From Sphingomonas sp. HDW15A (GTDB lineage Bacteria > Pseudomonadota > Alphaproteobacteria > Sphingomonadales > Sphingomonadaceae), in contig NZ_CP049870.1 in the NCBI RefSeq assembly GCF_011301715.1, positions 1,116,001 to 1,180,000 on the forward strand: 64,000 bases of DNA, in the 5' to 3' direction. A model generated the notes under the pieces. The model worked only from the letters and a program-made list of their open reading frames with translations. It did no database searches and was not told the DNA's origin. The position numbers were made by a program, and so were the translations under genes. This document shows positions 42,644-51,045 of the stretch, one piece after another (the stretch's first letter is position 1; every line of letters starts with the position of its first letter).

Positions 42644-43762
42644 TTGTCGGTTGCCCGGTACAGTCTGCTTGCAATGCTATTGGTCTCGACGACGGCTTCG
42701 GCACAGACGGCCGATCCGCTCGCTCCATTGCCGGGTGTGGTCCACACCCAGGCGCCGCGGCCAACACAGGCGTCGGCGCAAAGCGGGGGACTGCAGAGCA
42801 CCACGATCCCCACTGGCTTCGAACGATATAAGCAGTCACTCGCTTCGAAAGCCCGCGTCGCGGGGGTCCGCGAGGCCACGATCGCCAATGTCATTCCATA
42901 TCTGACGCTTGACGGTACGGTTATGCGGCTGGATCGCGCCCAGCCCGGCAATATCGGTAATCCCAATGCCACGCCGCCATTCTGGCCCTATCGCCGCGCT
43001 CACGTCACTCCTGATCTGATACGTCGCGGACAGGCCAACTATTCGTCGATGTGGCCTTACCTTTCGCGGATCGAGCAACGCTATGGCGTTCCGGCGTCCA
43101 TCACGCTTGCGATATGGGGCAAGGAAACCAGCTATGGCCGGGTCAAGGGCACATTCGATGTCCTGCGATCGCTCGCTACGCTGGCGTATGAGGGCCGTCG
43201 GCGCCCATTGTTCGAAGCCGAGTTCCTCGCCGCCATGCAGTTGATCGATCAGGGCGTTCCACGCTCGCGGCTTAGGGGTAGCTGGGCGGGAGCAATGGGC
43301 CACCCGCAATTCATGCCGACGAATGTCCTTCGGCTTCGTGCGGACGGCGACGGTGACGGCAACCGCGACATCTGGAACAGCCAACTCGACGGACTGGCAT
43401 CGATCGCGAACTACCTTCGGACTAAGGGTTGGCAGCCTGGCATGCTGTGGGGAATTCCTGTCCGCGTGCCCTCGGGATTCGACCGATCCGCGGTGCGCAA
43501 CCTCGCTACCGCGGCGGAATGCCCGCGTGTGCATGCGAGGCACAGCCGCCCTTTGACGATGAGTGAGTGGCGGGCCCGAGGTATTGTGCCCCTTGGTCGT
43601 TCACTTCGCGATTCTGATCGTGCCACTCTACTCGAGCCTGATGGCCCCGGAGCGACCGCCTATCTGCTGACAGACAATTACCGCGTGATCCTCGATTACA
43701 ATTGCTCGAATTTCTATGCGTTGTCCGTTGCCTTGCTGGCGGACGGCATCATCGGACGCTAG
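42644..43762 (+). CDS. Lytic murein transglycosylase (MltB/SLT_2 family)
   Basis: Cleaves peptidoglycan glycan strands in the periplasm. The 372-residue product has a signal peptide (SLLAMLLVSTTASA), then ITLAIWGKETSYGRVKGTFD with the catalytic Glu, GSWAGAMGHPQFMPTN and ADGDGDGNRDIWNSQLDGLASIANYL, all SLT_2 signatures, and a C-terminal peptidoglycan-binding-like part. The start is TTG 42644 after AAGGAG; the closer ATG at 42639 is out of frame. It is followed 34 bases later by another cell-wall enzyme, dacC. Confidence 0.93.
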   Translation: MSVARYSLLAMLLVSTTASAQTADPLAPLPGVVHTQAPRPTQASAQSGGLQSTTIPTGFERYKQSLASKARVAGVREATIANVIPYLTLDGTVMRLDRAQPGNIGNPNATPPFWPYRRAHVTPDLIRRGQANYSSMWPYLSRIEQRYGVPASITLAIWGKETSYGRVKGTFDVLRSLATLAYEGRRRPLFEAEFLAAMQLIDQGVPRSRLRGSWAGAMGHPQFMPTNVLRLRADGDGDGNRDIWNSQLDGLASIANYLRTKGWQPGMLWGIPVRVPSGFDRSAVRNLATAAECPRVHARHSRPLTMSEWRARGIVPLGRSLRDSDRATLLEPDGPGATAYLLTDNYRVILDYNCSNFYALSVALLADGIIGR

Positions 43763-43796
43763 GGTTTCTTCCAACCCGATAGGAGTCGCCCAACCA

Positions 43797-44975
43797 GTGT
43801 TCCGTTCAGCAGTTTCCGTTTCGCTCGCCGCCGCTCTTCTCGCTTCTGCCTCGACGGCCAAGGCTCCGCCGTTCGATACGCCCGCGCCGGTCGCTTACCT
43901 GCTCGATTTATCGTCCGGCGCAGTATTGTTGTCGAGGGACGCCGATCGCCGGATACCTCCGGCCTCGATGGCCAAAATGATGACGACCGAAGTCGCGTTC
44001 GAGCTGATCGACAAGGGCCAGCTGCCGCTCTCCAAGATGTGCACGGTGCGGCCGGAGACATGGCAGAAATGGCACGGACCGGCTGCCGGTTCGACAATGT
44101 TCCTATCGCCAAACGAAAAGGTCAGCGTTGAGAATCTCCTACACGGTATTGTCACGCTTTCCGGTAACGACGCCTCCGTCGTGCTCGCCGAGTGCATTGC
44201 CGGAACCGAAGAGGCTTTTGCCAATCAAATGAACGCGCTGGCTCGCGAGCTTGGAATGACGAACAGCAATTTCGGTAACAGCAATGGCTGGCCGGACGAA
44301 GGGCGCACCTATGTGACTGCTCGCGACCTCGCGACGCTCGCGCGCGCTTCGGTGGAGCGTCACCCCAAACTCTACAAGCAGTTCTATGGGCAGCCCAGCT
44401 TCACCTGGGGCAAGACCATGGGCTCGGGTCAGGCCATCACGCAGGGCAATCGTAACCCATTGCTCGGCAAGGTCGCGGGCGCGGATGGCCTCAAGACCGG
44501 CCACACCGAAGAAGCGGGATACGGCTTCACGGGTTCGGCCGAGCAGAACGGGCGGCGACTGATCATGGTTGTCGCAGGCCTCGACAGCTACAATCAGCGC
44601 ATCGGCGAGTCCGTGAGAATGATGGAGTGGGGCTTCAACGCCTGGAGCGCCAAGCCGCTGTACAAGTCCGGTGCGCAGGTTGGCTTCGCAAAAGTCCAGC
44701 TTGGAAGCGACGATGAAGTAGCGCTGGTCGCTCCGCGGGACCTGTCACTGACGGTGCCGGCGGGCCTTGCAACCCGGCCGATGGCAATGAAGGTTCGCTA
44801 CAAAGGGCCATTGAGAGCGCCGATTGCCAAGGGGGCGCATGTTGCCGACCTTGTCGTGTCGTCATCCGACACCGGCGAGCAGGTCATGCCACTCGTCGCG
44901 GCGGAGGCGGTCGAGCAAGCCGGTTTCTTCACGCGAGCCTGGATCGGGCTCAAGCAATTGATCGGCATGGCCTGA
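43797..44975 (+). CDS. dacC: D-alanyl-D-alanine carboxypeptidase (PBP5/6 family)
   Basis: Trims the terminal D-Ala from peptidoglycan stem peptides. Penicillin-binding motifs are intact: SMAK (catalytic Ser and Lys), SGN in TLSGNDASVVLAE, and KTG in GLKTGHTEEAGYG. The 392 residues end in an amphipathic helix (FFTRAWIGLKQLIGMA) that tethers such enzymes to the inner membrane. GTG 43797 gives a clean signal peptide (SAVSVSLAAALLASASTAKA); an upstream in-frame start at 43716 lies inside mltB and is rejected. tmk follows after four bases. Confidence 0.94.
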   Translation: MFRSAVSVSLAAALLASASTAKAPPFDTPAPVAYLLDLSSGAVLLSRDADRRIPPASMAKMMTTEVAFELIDKGQLPLSKMCTVRPETWQKWHGPAAGSTMFLSPNEKVSVENLLHGIVTLSGNDASVVLAECIAGTEEAFANQMNALARELGMTNSNFGNSNGWPDEGRTYVTARDLATLARASVERHPKLYKQFYGQPSFTWGKTMGSGQAITQGNRNPLLGKVAGADGLKTGHTEEAGYGFTGSAEQNGRRLIMVVAGLDSYNQRIGESVRMMEWGFNAWSAKPLYKSGAQVGFAKVQLGSDDEVALVAPRDLSLTVPAGLATRPMAMKVRYKGPLRAPIAKGAHVADLVVSSSDTGEQVMPLVAAEAVEQAGFFTRAWIGLKQLIGMA

Positions 44976-44979
44976 CCTG

Positions 44980-45609
44980 ATGGGCCGTGGCCGCTTCATC
45001 AGCCTTGAAGGCGGGGAAGGGGTCGGCAAGTCGACCCAGCTCGAAGCGCTCGCCGAGGCTCTTCACGGGCGAGGTCTCCGGGTCGTCGTGACCCGCGAGC
45101 CCGGCGGCAGCCCCGGCGCTGAGGCAATACGGCAGCTTCTGCTTGAGGGTGACGAAAACCGCTGGAATCCGCGCGCCGAAGCCTTGCTCTTCGCCGCCGC
45201 TCGATCCGACCATGTTGAATCGACGATAAAGCCCGCGCTTGAACGCGGGGACTGGGTGCTTAGCGACCGATTCCTTGATTCATCGCTTGCCTATCAAGGG
45301 TTGGCGGGCGGCCTTGGAATCGACGCCGTTCGCGATCTTCATCGCTTCGGCAGCGACGATTTCCTTCCGGACAGGACGCTCGTCCTGCAATTACCGGAGA
45401 ACGAAGCTTCGGCCAGGGCGCGCGTTCGCGACGGGCATCTTGGCGACCGTATCGGCTCGCGTCCGCCGTCCTATCACGCTGCCGTCGACGCCGGCTTCCG
45501 GGAAATGGCCGTTCGAGAGCCCCATCGTGTTCGTCTCGTGGATGCCAGCGGCCCCGCGGCGACGGTGACAGCACGCTTGCTCTACGCGTTGGGCGATTTG
45601 CTCCCGTGA
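44980..45609 (+). CDS. tmk: Thymidylate kinase
   Basis: Phosphorylates dTMP to dTDP. The 209 residues contain the P-loop FISLEGGEGVGKSTQ, the DR(Y/H) motif in WVLSDRFLDSSLAYQG and the lid region after LPENEASARARVRD. It begins the operon tmk-holB-metG-tatD-MBL hydrolase-retropepsin; GTG of holB overlaps its stop. Confidence 0.96.
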   Translation: MGRGRFISLEGGEGVGKSTQLEALAEALHGRGLRVVVTREPGGSPGAEAIRQLLLEGDENRWNPRAEALLFAAARSDHVESTIKPALERGDWVLSDRFLDSSLAYQGLAGGLGIDAVRDLHRFGSDDFLPDRTLVLQLPENEASARARVRDGHLGDRIGSRPPSYHAAVDAGFREMAVREPHRVRLVDASGPAATVTARLLYALGDLLP

Positions 45610-46565
45610 TCCTCGGCCACGACAAGCAGATCGGCGATTTTATGGCCGCTTGGAGAAGCGGATCGATGCACCATGCCTGGCTGCTGGGCGGTCCACGGGG
45701 TGTCGGGAAGGCAACCTTCGCCCGCGCCGCAGCGGCACGGCTGCTGGCAGAGGCAGCAGGCCAAGTTCCGCCTGAAAGTCACCTTGCCATCGACCGGGAA
45801 TTGCCGACAGCGCGATTCATCGAAGGCCAGGCTCATCCGGATTTTCGCTATGTCGAGCGCGGGCCAAACAAAACCGGCTCGGCCTTGGCGCGGAACATCA
45901 CCGTCGACCAGATTCGCGAACTTTCGAGCTTGTTCGATTCCACGCCCGCTTTGTCCGACTGGCGTGTGGCAATTGTCGATAGCGTCGACGATTTGGAGCC
46001 GGGTGCCGCGAACGCATTGCTCAAGATGCTCGAGGAACCACCGGCGAAGTGCCTCTTCCTGCTCGTCAGCCATGTTCCAGGGCGCTTGCTGCCGACAATT
46101 CGATCGCGCTGTAGAACCCTGGCCTTTCAGGCACTTGACGATGACGTCATGGCGTCGATCGCAGATTTCCATGATGTACCTCCTGCTCTTGTGAGAGGGG
46201 CCGGCGGCTCACCCGGAAAGCTTCTGGCATCGGCCAGTCTCGATCTTGAGCCGCTTCGTAGCGAGGCGCTGAAATTGATGCGCCAAGGCGATCCCAGCAA
46301 CGCATGCCGCGCCAAGCTCTCTCAGTCGTTAAGCGCTCGGAATAGCGGGGATCGCTACGCGGCGTTCCTGGCTATGGTGCCCGCACTTATCGCCTCCGAA
46401 GCACGCGAATTGGATGGGGATGCCCGGCTGCGCGCTCTCGACGCCTATGGGGAGGCCCGCACCCTCAGCCAGGTCGCCCCGCGGCTTTCGCTCGACCCTG
46501 CAACGACGGCGTTTCGAATGGGATCGATTCTCGCTTCGGTTGCTCCCTCGCACGAGCGCGTCTAG
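45606..46565 (+). CDS. holB: DNA polymerase III delta-prime subunit
   Basis: Clamp-loader subunit. The 319 residues show MHHAWLLGGPRGVGKATFAR (P-loop-like), DQIRELSSLFDSTP, VAIVDSVDDLEPGAANALLKMLEEPP and LVSHVPGRLLPTIRSRC, which are the AAA+ sensor regions of HolB. The start is GTG 45606 overlapping the tmk stop. The order tmk-holB-metG-tatD is conserved in many alphaproteobacteria. Confidence 0.95.
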   Translation: MILGHDKQIGDFMAAWRSGSMHHAWLLGGPRGVGKATFARAAAARLLAEAAGQVPPESHLAIDRELPTARFIEGQAHPDFRYVERGPNKTGSALARNITVDQIRELSSLFDSTPALSDWRVAIVDSVDDLEPGAANALLKMLEEPPAKCLFLLVSHVPGRLLPTIRSRCRTLAFQALDDDVMASIADFHDVPPALVRGAGGSPGKLLASASLDLEPLRSEALKLMRQGDPSNACRAKLSQSLSARNSGDRYAAFLAMVPALIASEARELDGDARLRALDAYGEARTLSQVAPRLSLDPATTAFRMGSILASVAPSHERV

Positions 46566-46575
46566 GCGTCCGGCC

Positions 46576-48084
46576 ATGGCCGAGCCTTTCTACATCACCA
46601 CCGCCATTTCCTACCCAAACGGCAAGCCGCATATCGGCCATGCCTATGAGGCGATTGCCGCTGACGTGATCGCGCGTTTTCAACGTGCCCAGGGGCGCGA
46701 TGTCCGGCTCGTGACGGGAACCGACGAGCATGGCCTGAAGATGGTCCAGACAGCGCGTGCGGAAGGTGTCGATACGCGGACTTACGCTGACAAAATGTCA
46801 CAATATTTTCGTATGATGTGCGACGATCTCAATATTTCTTACGATGCGTTCGTGCGCACAACCGAACAGCGTCATGCGGACGCCAGCATTGCCATTTGGA
46901 AGGCAATGGAAGCTGCGGGCGACCTTTACCTCGATCGCTACGAAGGCTGGTACTCGGTGCGCGACGAAGCTTTCTACGACGAGAGCGAACTGGTCGGGGA
47001 GGGGGATGAGCGCCGCTCACCGCAGGGAACCCCAGTCGAGTGGACCGTCGAAGAGACCTGGTTTTTTCGGCTCTCGAAATATCAGGATCGCTTGGTCCAG
47101 CTCTATCGCGATAATCCCGCCTTCATCCAGCCTGACAGCCGCCGAAACGAGGTCGTGCGTTTCGTGGAGGGCGGGTTGAAGGATCTTAGCGTCTCACGGA
47201 CGAGTTTCGACTGGGGCGTTCCGGTTCCAGGATCTCCGGGCCACGTCATGTACGTATGGGTCGATGCGCTGACGACCTACATGACCGGGGTCGGCTATCC
47301 GCAGCGGGAAGGGGACTACGATCGATTCTGGCCGGCCGACATCCACCTAATCGGCAAGGACATCGTCCGCTTTCACGCCGTCTACTGGCCTGCGTTCCTG
47401 ATGTCCGCGAACCTGCCGCTGCCAAAGCAGGTGTATGGCCATGGGTTCCTGCTCGCGCGCGGCGGCGAAAAGATGTCGAAAAGTGCCGGCAATGTCGTCG
47501 ACCCGATGGAGCTAGCCGACCGGTTCGGAGTGGACAACCTTCGCTATTTCCTGATGCGGGAAATCAGCTTCGGCCAGGACGGAAGCTATAGCGCCGAAGC
47601 TATCGTGACACGCTGCAATGCGGAGCTCGCCAACAGCTTCGGCAACCTCGCCCAACGCACGTTGTCGATGATATTCAAGAATTTGGAAGGCGTCCTTCCC
47701 GAAGCGGGGAAGGACGAGGCCGACCGCAGCCTCCTCGACAAGGTGCATTCAGCCTGCCGCGATCTCGATAAGGAGTTCGCTGGCCTGGCTTTTTCCCAGG
47801 GGCTCGACGCCTGGATGAGCGCGGTGTTCGCCTGCAACGCCTACGTCGATGAAACCGCCCCGTGGGCGCTCAAGAAGGGCGATCCTGAGCGTATGGCCGC
47901 TGTTCTCGGTACGCTGGTCGTGGCCATCCGCGCTTTGGCGGTCGCTGTCCATCCGGTCATTCCTGCCTCGGCCGAACGCCTGATAACGTTGATCGATTCC
48001 GGAAAAGCCGGGGCCGCAATCGCGCAGCCAAGTCCCATCTTTCCGCGTTTGGAGCTGCCTGAGGATGCGGAGAAGCCGGCGTGA
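46576..48084 (+). CDS. metG: Methionine--tRNA ligase
   Basis: Class I synthetase of 502 residues. The HIGH motif is in YPNGKPHIGHAYEAIAAD and the KMSKS loop in ARGGEKMSKSAGNVVDPMEL; the anticodon-binding helical domain follows. The C-terminal tRNA-binding domain seen in E. coli MetG is absent, as usual for this alphaproteobacterial group. ATG 46576 is 11 bases after holB; earlier in-frame codons fall inside holB. Confidence 0.96.
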   Translation: MAEPFYITTAISYPNGKPHIGHAYEAIAADVIARFQRAQGRDVRLVTGTDEHGLKMVQTARAEGVDTRTYADKMSQYFRMMCDDLNISYDAFVRTTEQRHADASIAIWKAMEAAGDLYLDRYEGWYSVRDEAFYDESELVGEGDERRSPQGTPVEWTVEETWFFRLSKYQDRLVQLYRDNPAFIQPDSRRNEVVRFVEGGLKDLSVSRTSFDWGVPVPGSPGHVMYVWVDALTTYMTGVGYPQREGDYDRFWPADIHLIGKDIVRFHAVYWPAFLMSANLPLPKQVYGHGFLLARGGEKMSKSAGNVVDPMELADRFGVDNLRYFLMREISFGQDGSYSAEAIVTRCNAELANSFGNLAQRTLSMIFKNLEGVLPEAGKDEADRSLLDKVHSACRDLDKEFAGLAFSQGLDAWMSAVFACNAYVDETAPWALKKGDPERMAAVLGTLVVAIRALAVAVHPVIPASAERLITLIDSGKAGAAIAQPSPIFPRLELPEDAEKPA

Positions 48085-48857
48085 CGCTGATCGATAGCCA
48101 CTGCCATCTCAATTATGAAGGTCTCGCCGACCGGCAAAGTGAAGTGTTGGACAATGCGCGGTCGCGGGGAATTGGCGGATTTCTGAATATTTCGACGCGC
48201 CAGAGCGAATGGCGGGAGGTCATCGCGCTGGCGGAGCGCGAGCCCGACGTGTGGGCGACGGTCGGGATCCATCCGCATGAGGCGGATAATCATCCGGACT
48301 TGGGCTCGGCTGCGCTCGTCCAAGCCGCGGATCATCCGCGTGTCATCGCCATCGGTGAGTGCGGGCTGGACTATTTTTACGACAAGTCGGACCGCGCATC
48401 CCAGCGCGAGCGCTTCCTCGCCCACATCGACGCTGCTCGCATGACCGGCCTTCCATTGGTGATCCATACCCGGGAAGCGGAAGCGGATACGGCGGCGATG
48501 CTCTCCGAAGCGGTAGGGAAGGGCGGAGTTACCGGCGTACTCCACTGCTTCACCGGGAGCAGGGCGCTGGCTGAAAAAGCACTCGACCTGGGCTTCTACA
48601 TATCGTTGTCAGGTATCGTCACCTTTAAGAACGCGCAGGACCTGCAGGGAACAGCGAAAATTCTTCCGTCCGACCGCGTGCTTGTGGAAACCGACAGTCC
48701 TTTCCTTGCTCCGGTGCCCAACCGCGGGAAGACTTGCGAGCCGGCATTTGTCGCCGACACGGCCGCATTCGTTGCGGACCTTCGCGGTGAGACAATCGAA
48801 GAATTGGCGCAAGCGACGACGAACAACTTCTTCAGATTGTTTGCGAAAGCTTCATGA
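48081..48857 (+). CDS. tatD: TatD-family metal-dependent hydrolase
   Basis: TIM-barrel metallohydrolase with nuclease activity reported for family members. Metal ligands are visible in DSHCHLNYEG (residues 4-13), TVGIHPHEADNH, IGECGLDYFYD, LVIHTREAEAD, LHCFTG and VETDSPFLAP. The GTG start overlaps the metG stop. It is normally coupled to metG and the following MBL gene. Total 258 residues. Confidence 0.94.
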   Translation: MTLIDSHCHLNYEGLADRQSEVLDNARSRGIGGFLNISTRQSEWREVIALAEREPDVWATVGIHPHEADNHPDLGSAALVQAADHPRVIAIGECGLDYFYDKSDRASQRERFLAHIDAARMTGLPLVIHTREAEADTAAMLSEAVGKGGVTGVLHCFTGSRALAEKALDLGFYISLSGIVTFKNAQDLQGTAKILPSDRVLVETDSPFLAPVPNRGKTCEPAFVADTAAFVADLRGETIEELAQATTNNFFRLFAKAS

Positions 48858-49621
48858 AGTTCCGGATCCTGGGATGCGGGACATCATCCGGGGTCCCGCG
48901 AATTGGCAACGACTGGGGCGATTGCGACCCGCATGAGCCGAAGAACCGGCGGATGCGCTCATCGATTCTCGCCGAAGTCGGTGGCGAGACCATACTCGTC
49001 GATTGCGGGCCAGACCTTCGCGCCCAACTGCTCACGGCAGGCACCAAGCGGATCGACCGGTTGGTCGTCACGCACGATCATGCCGACCATTGCCACGGAA
49101 TCGACGAACTGCGACCGCTCGCGCAGACCGCCGGCGGTCCCATCCCGATCCATGCCAGGCAAAAGACCCTCGACCGGCTTGCCGTCCGCTTTCGCTATGT
49201 CTTCGAGAATGTCGGGCTTTACCGCCCGATTCTGGAGCCGGTAGCGATCGATAGCGACTGGGCACTCGGGCAGGCGAATATTGCCTTCGTCGACCAGCCT
49301 CATGGCGGGATTACGTCCCTGGGGATTCGCTTCGAGGAAACCGGCAGAAGCTGCGGCTATGCCATCGATTTTCACGATCTCACGCTCGAAATGGCTGAAC
49401 TGTACCGCGGCGTCGATCTTTGGATTGCCGATTGTCTGCGGCGGCGTCCGCATCCGACCCACGCGCATCTCGAGGCTGTTCTCGGCTGGGCGAAGGAACT
49501 TGGCGTCGGACAGCTACTCCTGACGCATTTGGACAACAGCATGGATTTCGCCAGCTTGAGCACCACATTGCCGGACTGGGCGCAGCCCGCATTCGATGGT
49601 CAGGAGATTGAGCTCAGGTGA
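48854..49621 (+). CDS. MBL-fold metallohydrolase (PhnP-like)
   Basis: The 255-residue protein has the start LGCGTSSGVPRIGNDWGDCD and the zinc motif VVTHDHADHCHGIDELRP, as in PhnP/phosphodiesterase-like proteins; further metal ligands are in DQPHGGITSLG and LTHLDNSMDF. Members cleave phosphoribosyl cyclic phosphates in phosphonate breakdown, but here there is no phn operon and the gene travels with tatD, so its substrate is open. It overlaps tatD by four bases (ATGA). Confidence 0.88.
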   Translation: MKFRILGCGTSSGVPRIGNDWGDCDPHEPKNRRMRSSILAEVGGETILVDCGPDLRAQLLTAGTKRIDRLVVTHDHADHCHGIDELRPLAQTAGGPIPIHARQKTLDRLAVRFRYVFENVGLYRPILEPVAIDSDWALGQANIAFVDQPHGGITSLGIRFEETGRSCGYAIDFHDLTLEMAELYRGVDLWIADCLRRRPHPTHAHLEAVLGWAKELGVGQLLLTHLDNSMDFASLSTTLPDWAQPAFDGQEIELR

Positions 49622-50205
49622 CGAACGATACGATGCTCGGCGGGCTCTATATCGTCATCGCGCTGACCCTGGTCATCGGCGCGCTGATCAGCCGCCGGGA
49701 GCCGATTGCGAAACTTCTCGTCATCGCATTCGCCTGGTTGGCGATTTTTGGCGCTGGGTTCGTCCTTTTCACCTTCCGGGATGACCTGTCGTACCTCGGC
49801 CAGAGACTTCAAGCTGAAGCGACCGGCGAGCCAGTGGAAGTCGGTCGGACATTGCGCATTCCCATGGCGATCGACGGTCATTTCTGGGTCGAGGCAGCCG
49901 TGAACGGTCAACCAGTCAGGTTTCTCGTCGATAGCGGCGCGACGATGACGACGATCGATCGCGACACCGCACGCCGAGCCGGCATCGACGTCGACCCGAT
50001 GCGTTCAGACGTAGTGCGTACTGGGAACGGTCTGATCCGCGTTGCCGCGGGTCGTGCAAACAGTGTGAAGATCGGTGACATCGAACGTGAGCGCGTTGGC
50101 ATGCACATCACCGAACAGGCCGAGATCAATGTCCTGGGCATGAATTTTTTGTCTTCGCTTGACCGCTGGGGCGTCGAAGGCCGATGGCTCGTACTGGAGT
50201 CCTGA
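49618..50205 (+). CDS. Retropepsin-like aspartic protease, membrane-anchored (TIGR02281 type)
   Basis: The 195-residue product has two N-terminal membrane segments (LYIVIALTLVIGALISRR and LLVIAFAWLAIFGAGFVLF), and then an aspartic protease fold with the D-S-G motif in RFLVDSGATMTTIDRDTARRAG and a closing LGMNFLSSLDRWGVEG. Such proteins resemble half a pepsin and act as dimers. GTG 49618 overlaps the preceding stop. It ends the tmk operon. The physiological target is unknown. Confidence 0.85.
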   Translation: MTNDTMLGGLYIVIALTLVIGALISRREPIAKLLVIAFAWLAIFGAGFVLFTFRDDLSYLGQRLQAEATGEPVEVGRTLRIPMAIDGHFWVEAAVNGQPVRFLVDSGATMTTIDRDTARRAGIDVDPMRSDVVRTGNGLIRVAAGRANSVKIGDIERERVGMHITEQAEINVLGMNFLSSLDRWGVEGRWLVLES

Positions 50206-50218
50206 GGGGCCCGCCCTC

Positions 50219-50275
50219 GCGCACACAGGCATATACTTTACATAATGCTTATTATCAGACTTATTGAGATTACCA
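50219..50275 (+). promoter_or_regulatory. AT-rich segment upstream of mazG, possible promoter/operator
   Basis: Within GC-rich surroundings the stretch CATATACTTTACATAATGCT followed by TATTATCAGACTTATTGAG is strikingly AT-rich. It contains ATAA-TGC-TTAT as an inverted repeat near 50240-50250 and could hold a -10 box and a Fur-family-like site. No N17 pair was identified. Confidence 0.3.
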
Positions 50276-50289
50276 AGCGGGGGTCCCTC

Positions 50290-51045
50290 ATGGCTATTGA
50301 GCGGCTCGCTGACATCATGCGCCGTCTGCGCGATCCGGCTACCGGTTGTGAATGGGATCGCGCTCAGACCTTCGATACGATCACGCCTTATACGATTGAG
50401 GAAGCCTACGAGGTCGCTGACGCAATCGAGCGCCGCGATATGGACGAACTGGCGGACGAACTGGGCGACCTGCAGCTTCAGGTCGTTTTCCATGCCCAGA
50501 TGGCGGCGGAAGCCGGTCATTTCACGCTCAACGACGTCATTACGCGCATCTGCGACAAGCTCGAACGGCGCCATCCGCATATTTTCGGCGATGCACCGGA
50601 GGGCGGCCATCACCTGTGGGAGCAGATCAAGGCTGAGGAACGGGCCTCCAAAACGGACACGAGCGCCTTGGCGGGCGTCGCCCTCGCCCTTCCCGCCTTG
50701 GAGCGAGCGGAAAAGCTCCAGCGGCGTGCCGCACGCACCGGGTTCGACTGGCCAGACCACCTCGGTGCGCGTGAGAAAGTGGAAGAAGAACTCGCCGAAC
50801 TCGACCGTGAACACGATCCACATCGTCGCGAAGAGGAGCTTGGCGACCTTCTTTTCGCGGTGGTGAATCTGGCCCGTAAACTCGGCGTTGCCCCCGAAAA
50901 TGCTCTTCGCAAAGCCAACAAAAAGTTTGAGCGGCGCTTTCGTTCGATTGAGGCCCAGCCCGGCTTCAATGCCCTTAGCCTCGATGAGAAAGAGGCATTG
51001 TGGGCTGCTGAAAAGCTGCGCGAAGCCACCGATCAGAGGGCCTGA
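50290..51045 (+). CDS. mazG: Nucleoside triphosphate pyrophosphohydrolase MazG
   Basis: Hydrolyses NTPs to NMP and diphosphate. The 251 residues form two MazG domains: DPATGCEWDRAQTFDTITPY then EEAYEVADAIERRDMDELADELGDLQLQVVFHAQMA (E-x2-E...E-x2-D metal motif), and a second repeat EKVEEELAELDRE..REEELGDLLFAVVNLARKLG. ATG 50290 is preferred over an in-frame ATG at 50245 that falls in the AT-rich region. The 3' end overlaps hflX by 13 bases, convergent. Confidence 0.94.
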   Translation: MAIERLADIMRRLRDPATGCEWDRAQTFDTITPYTIEEAYEVADAIERRDMDELADELGDLQLQVVFHAQMAAEAGHFTLNDVITRICDKLERRHPHIFGDAPEGGHHLWEQIKAEERASKTDTSALAGVALALPALERAEKLQRRAARTGFDWPDHLGAREKVEEELAELDREHDPHRREEELGDLLFAVVNLARKLGVAPENALRKANKKFERRFRSIEAQPGFNALSLDEKEALWAAEKLREATDQRA

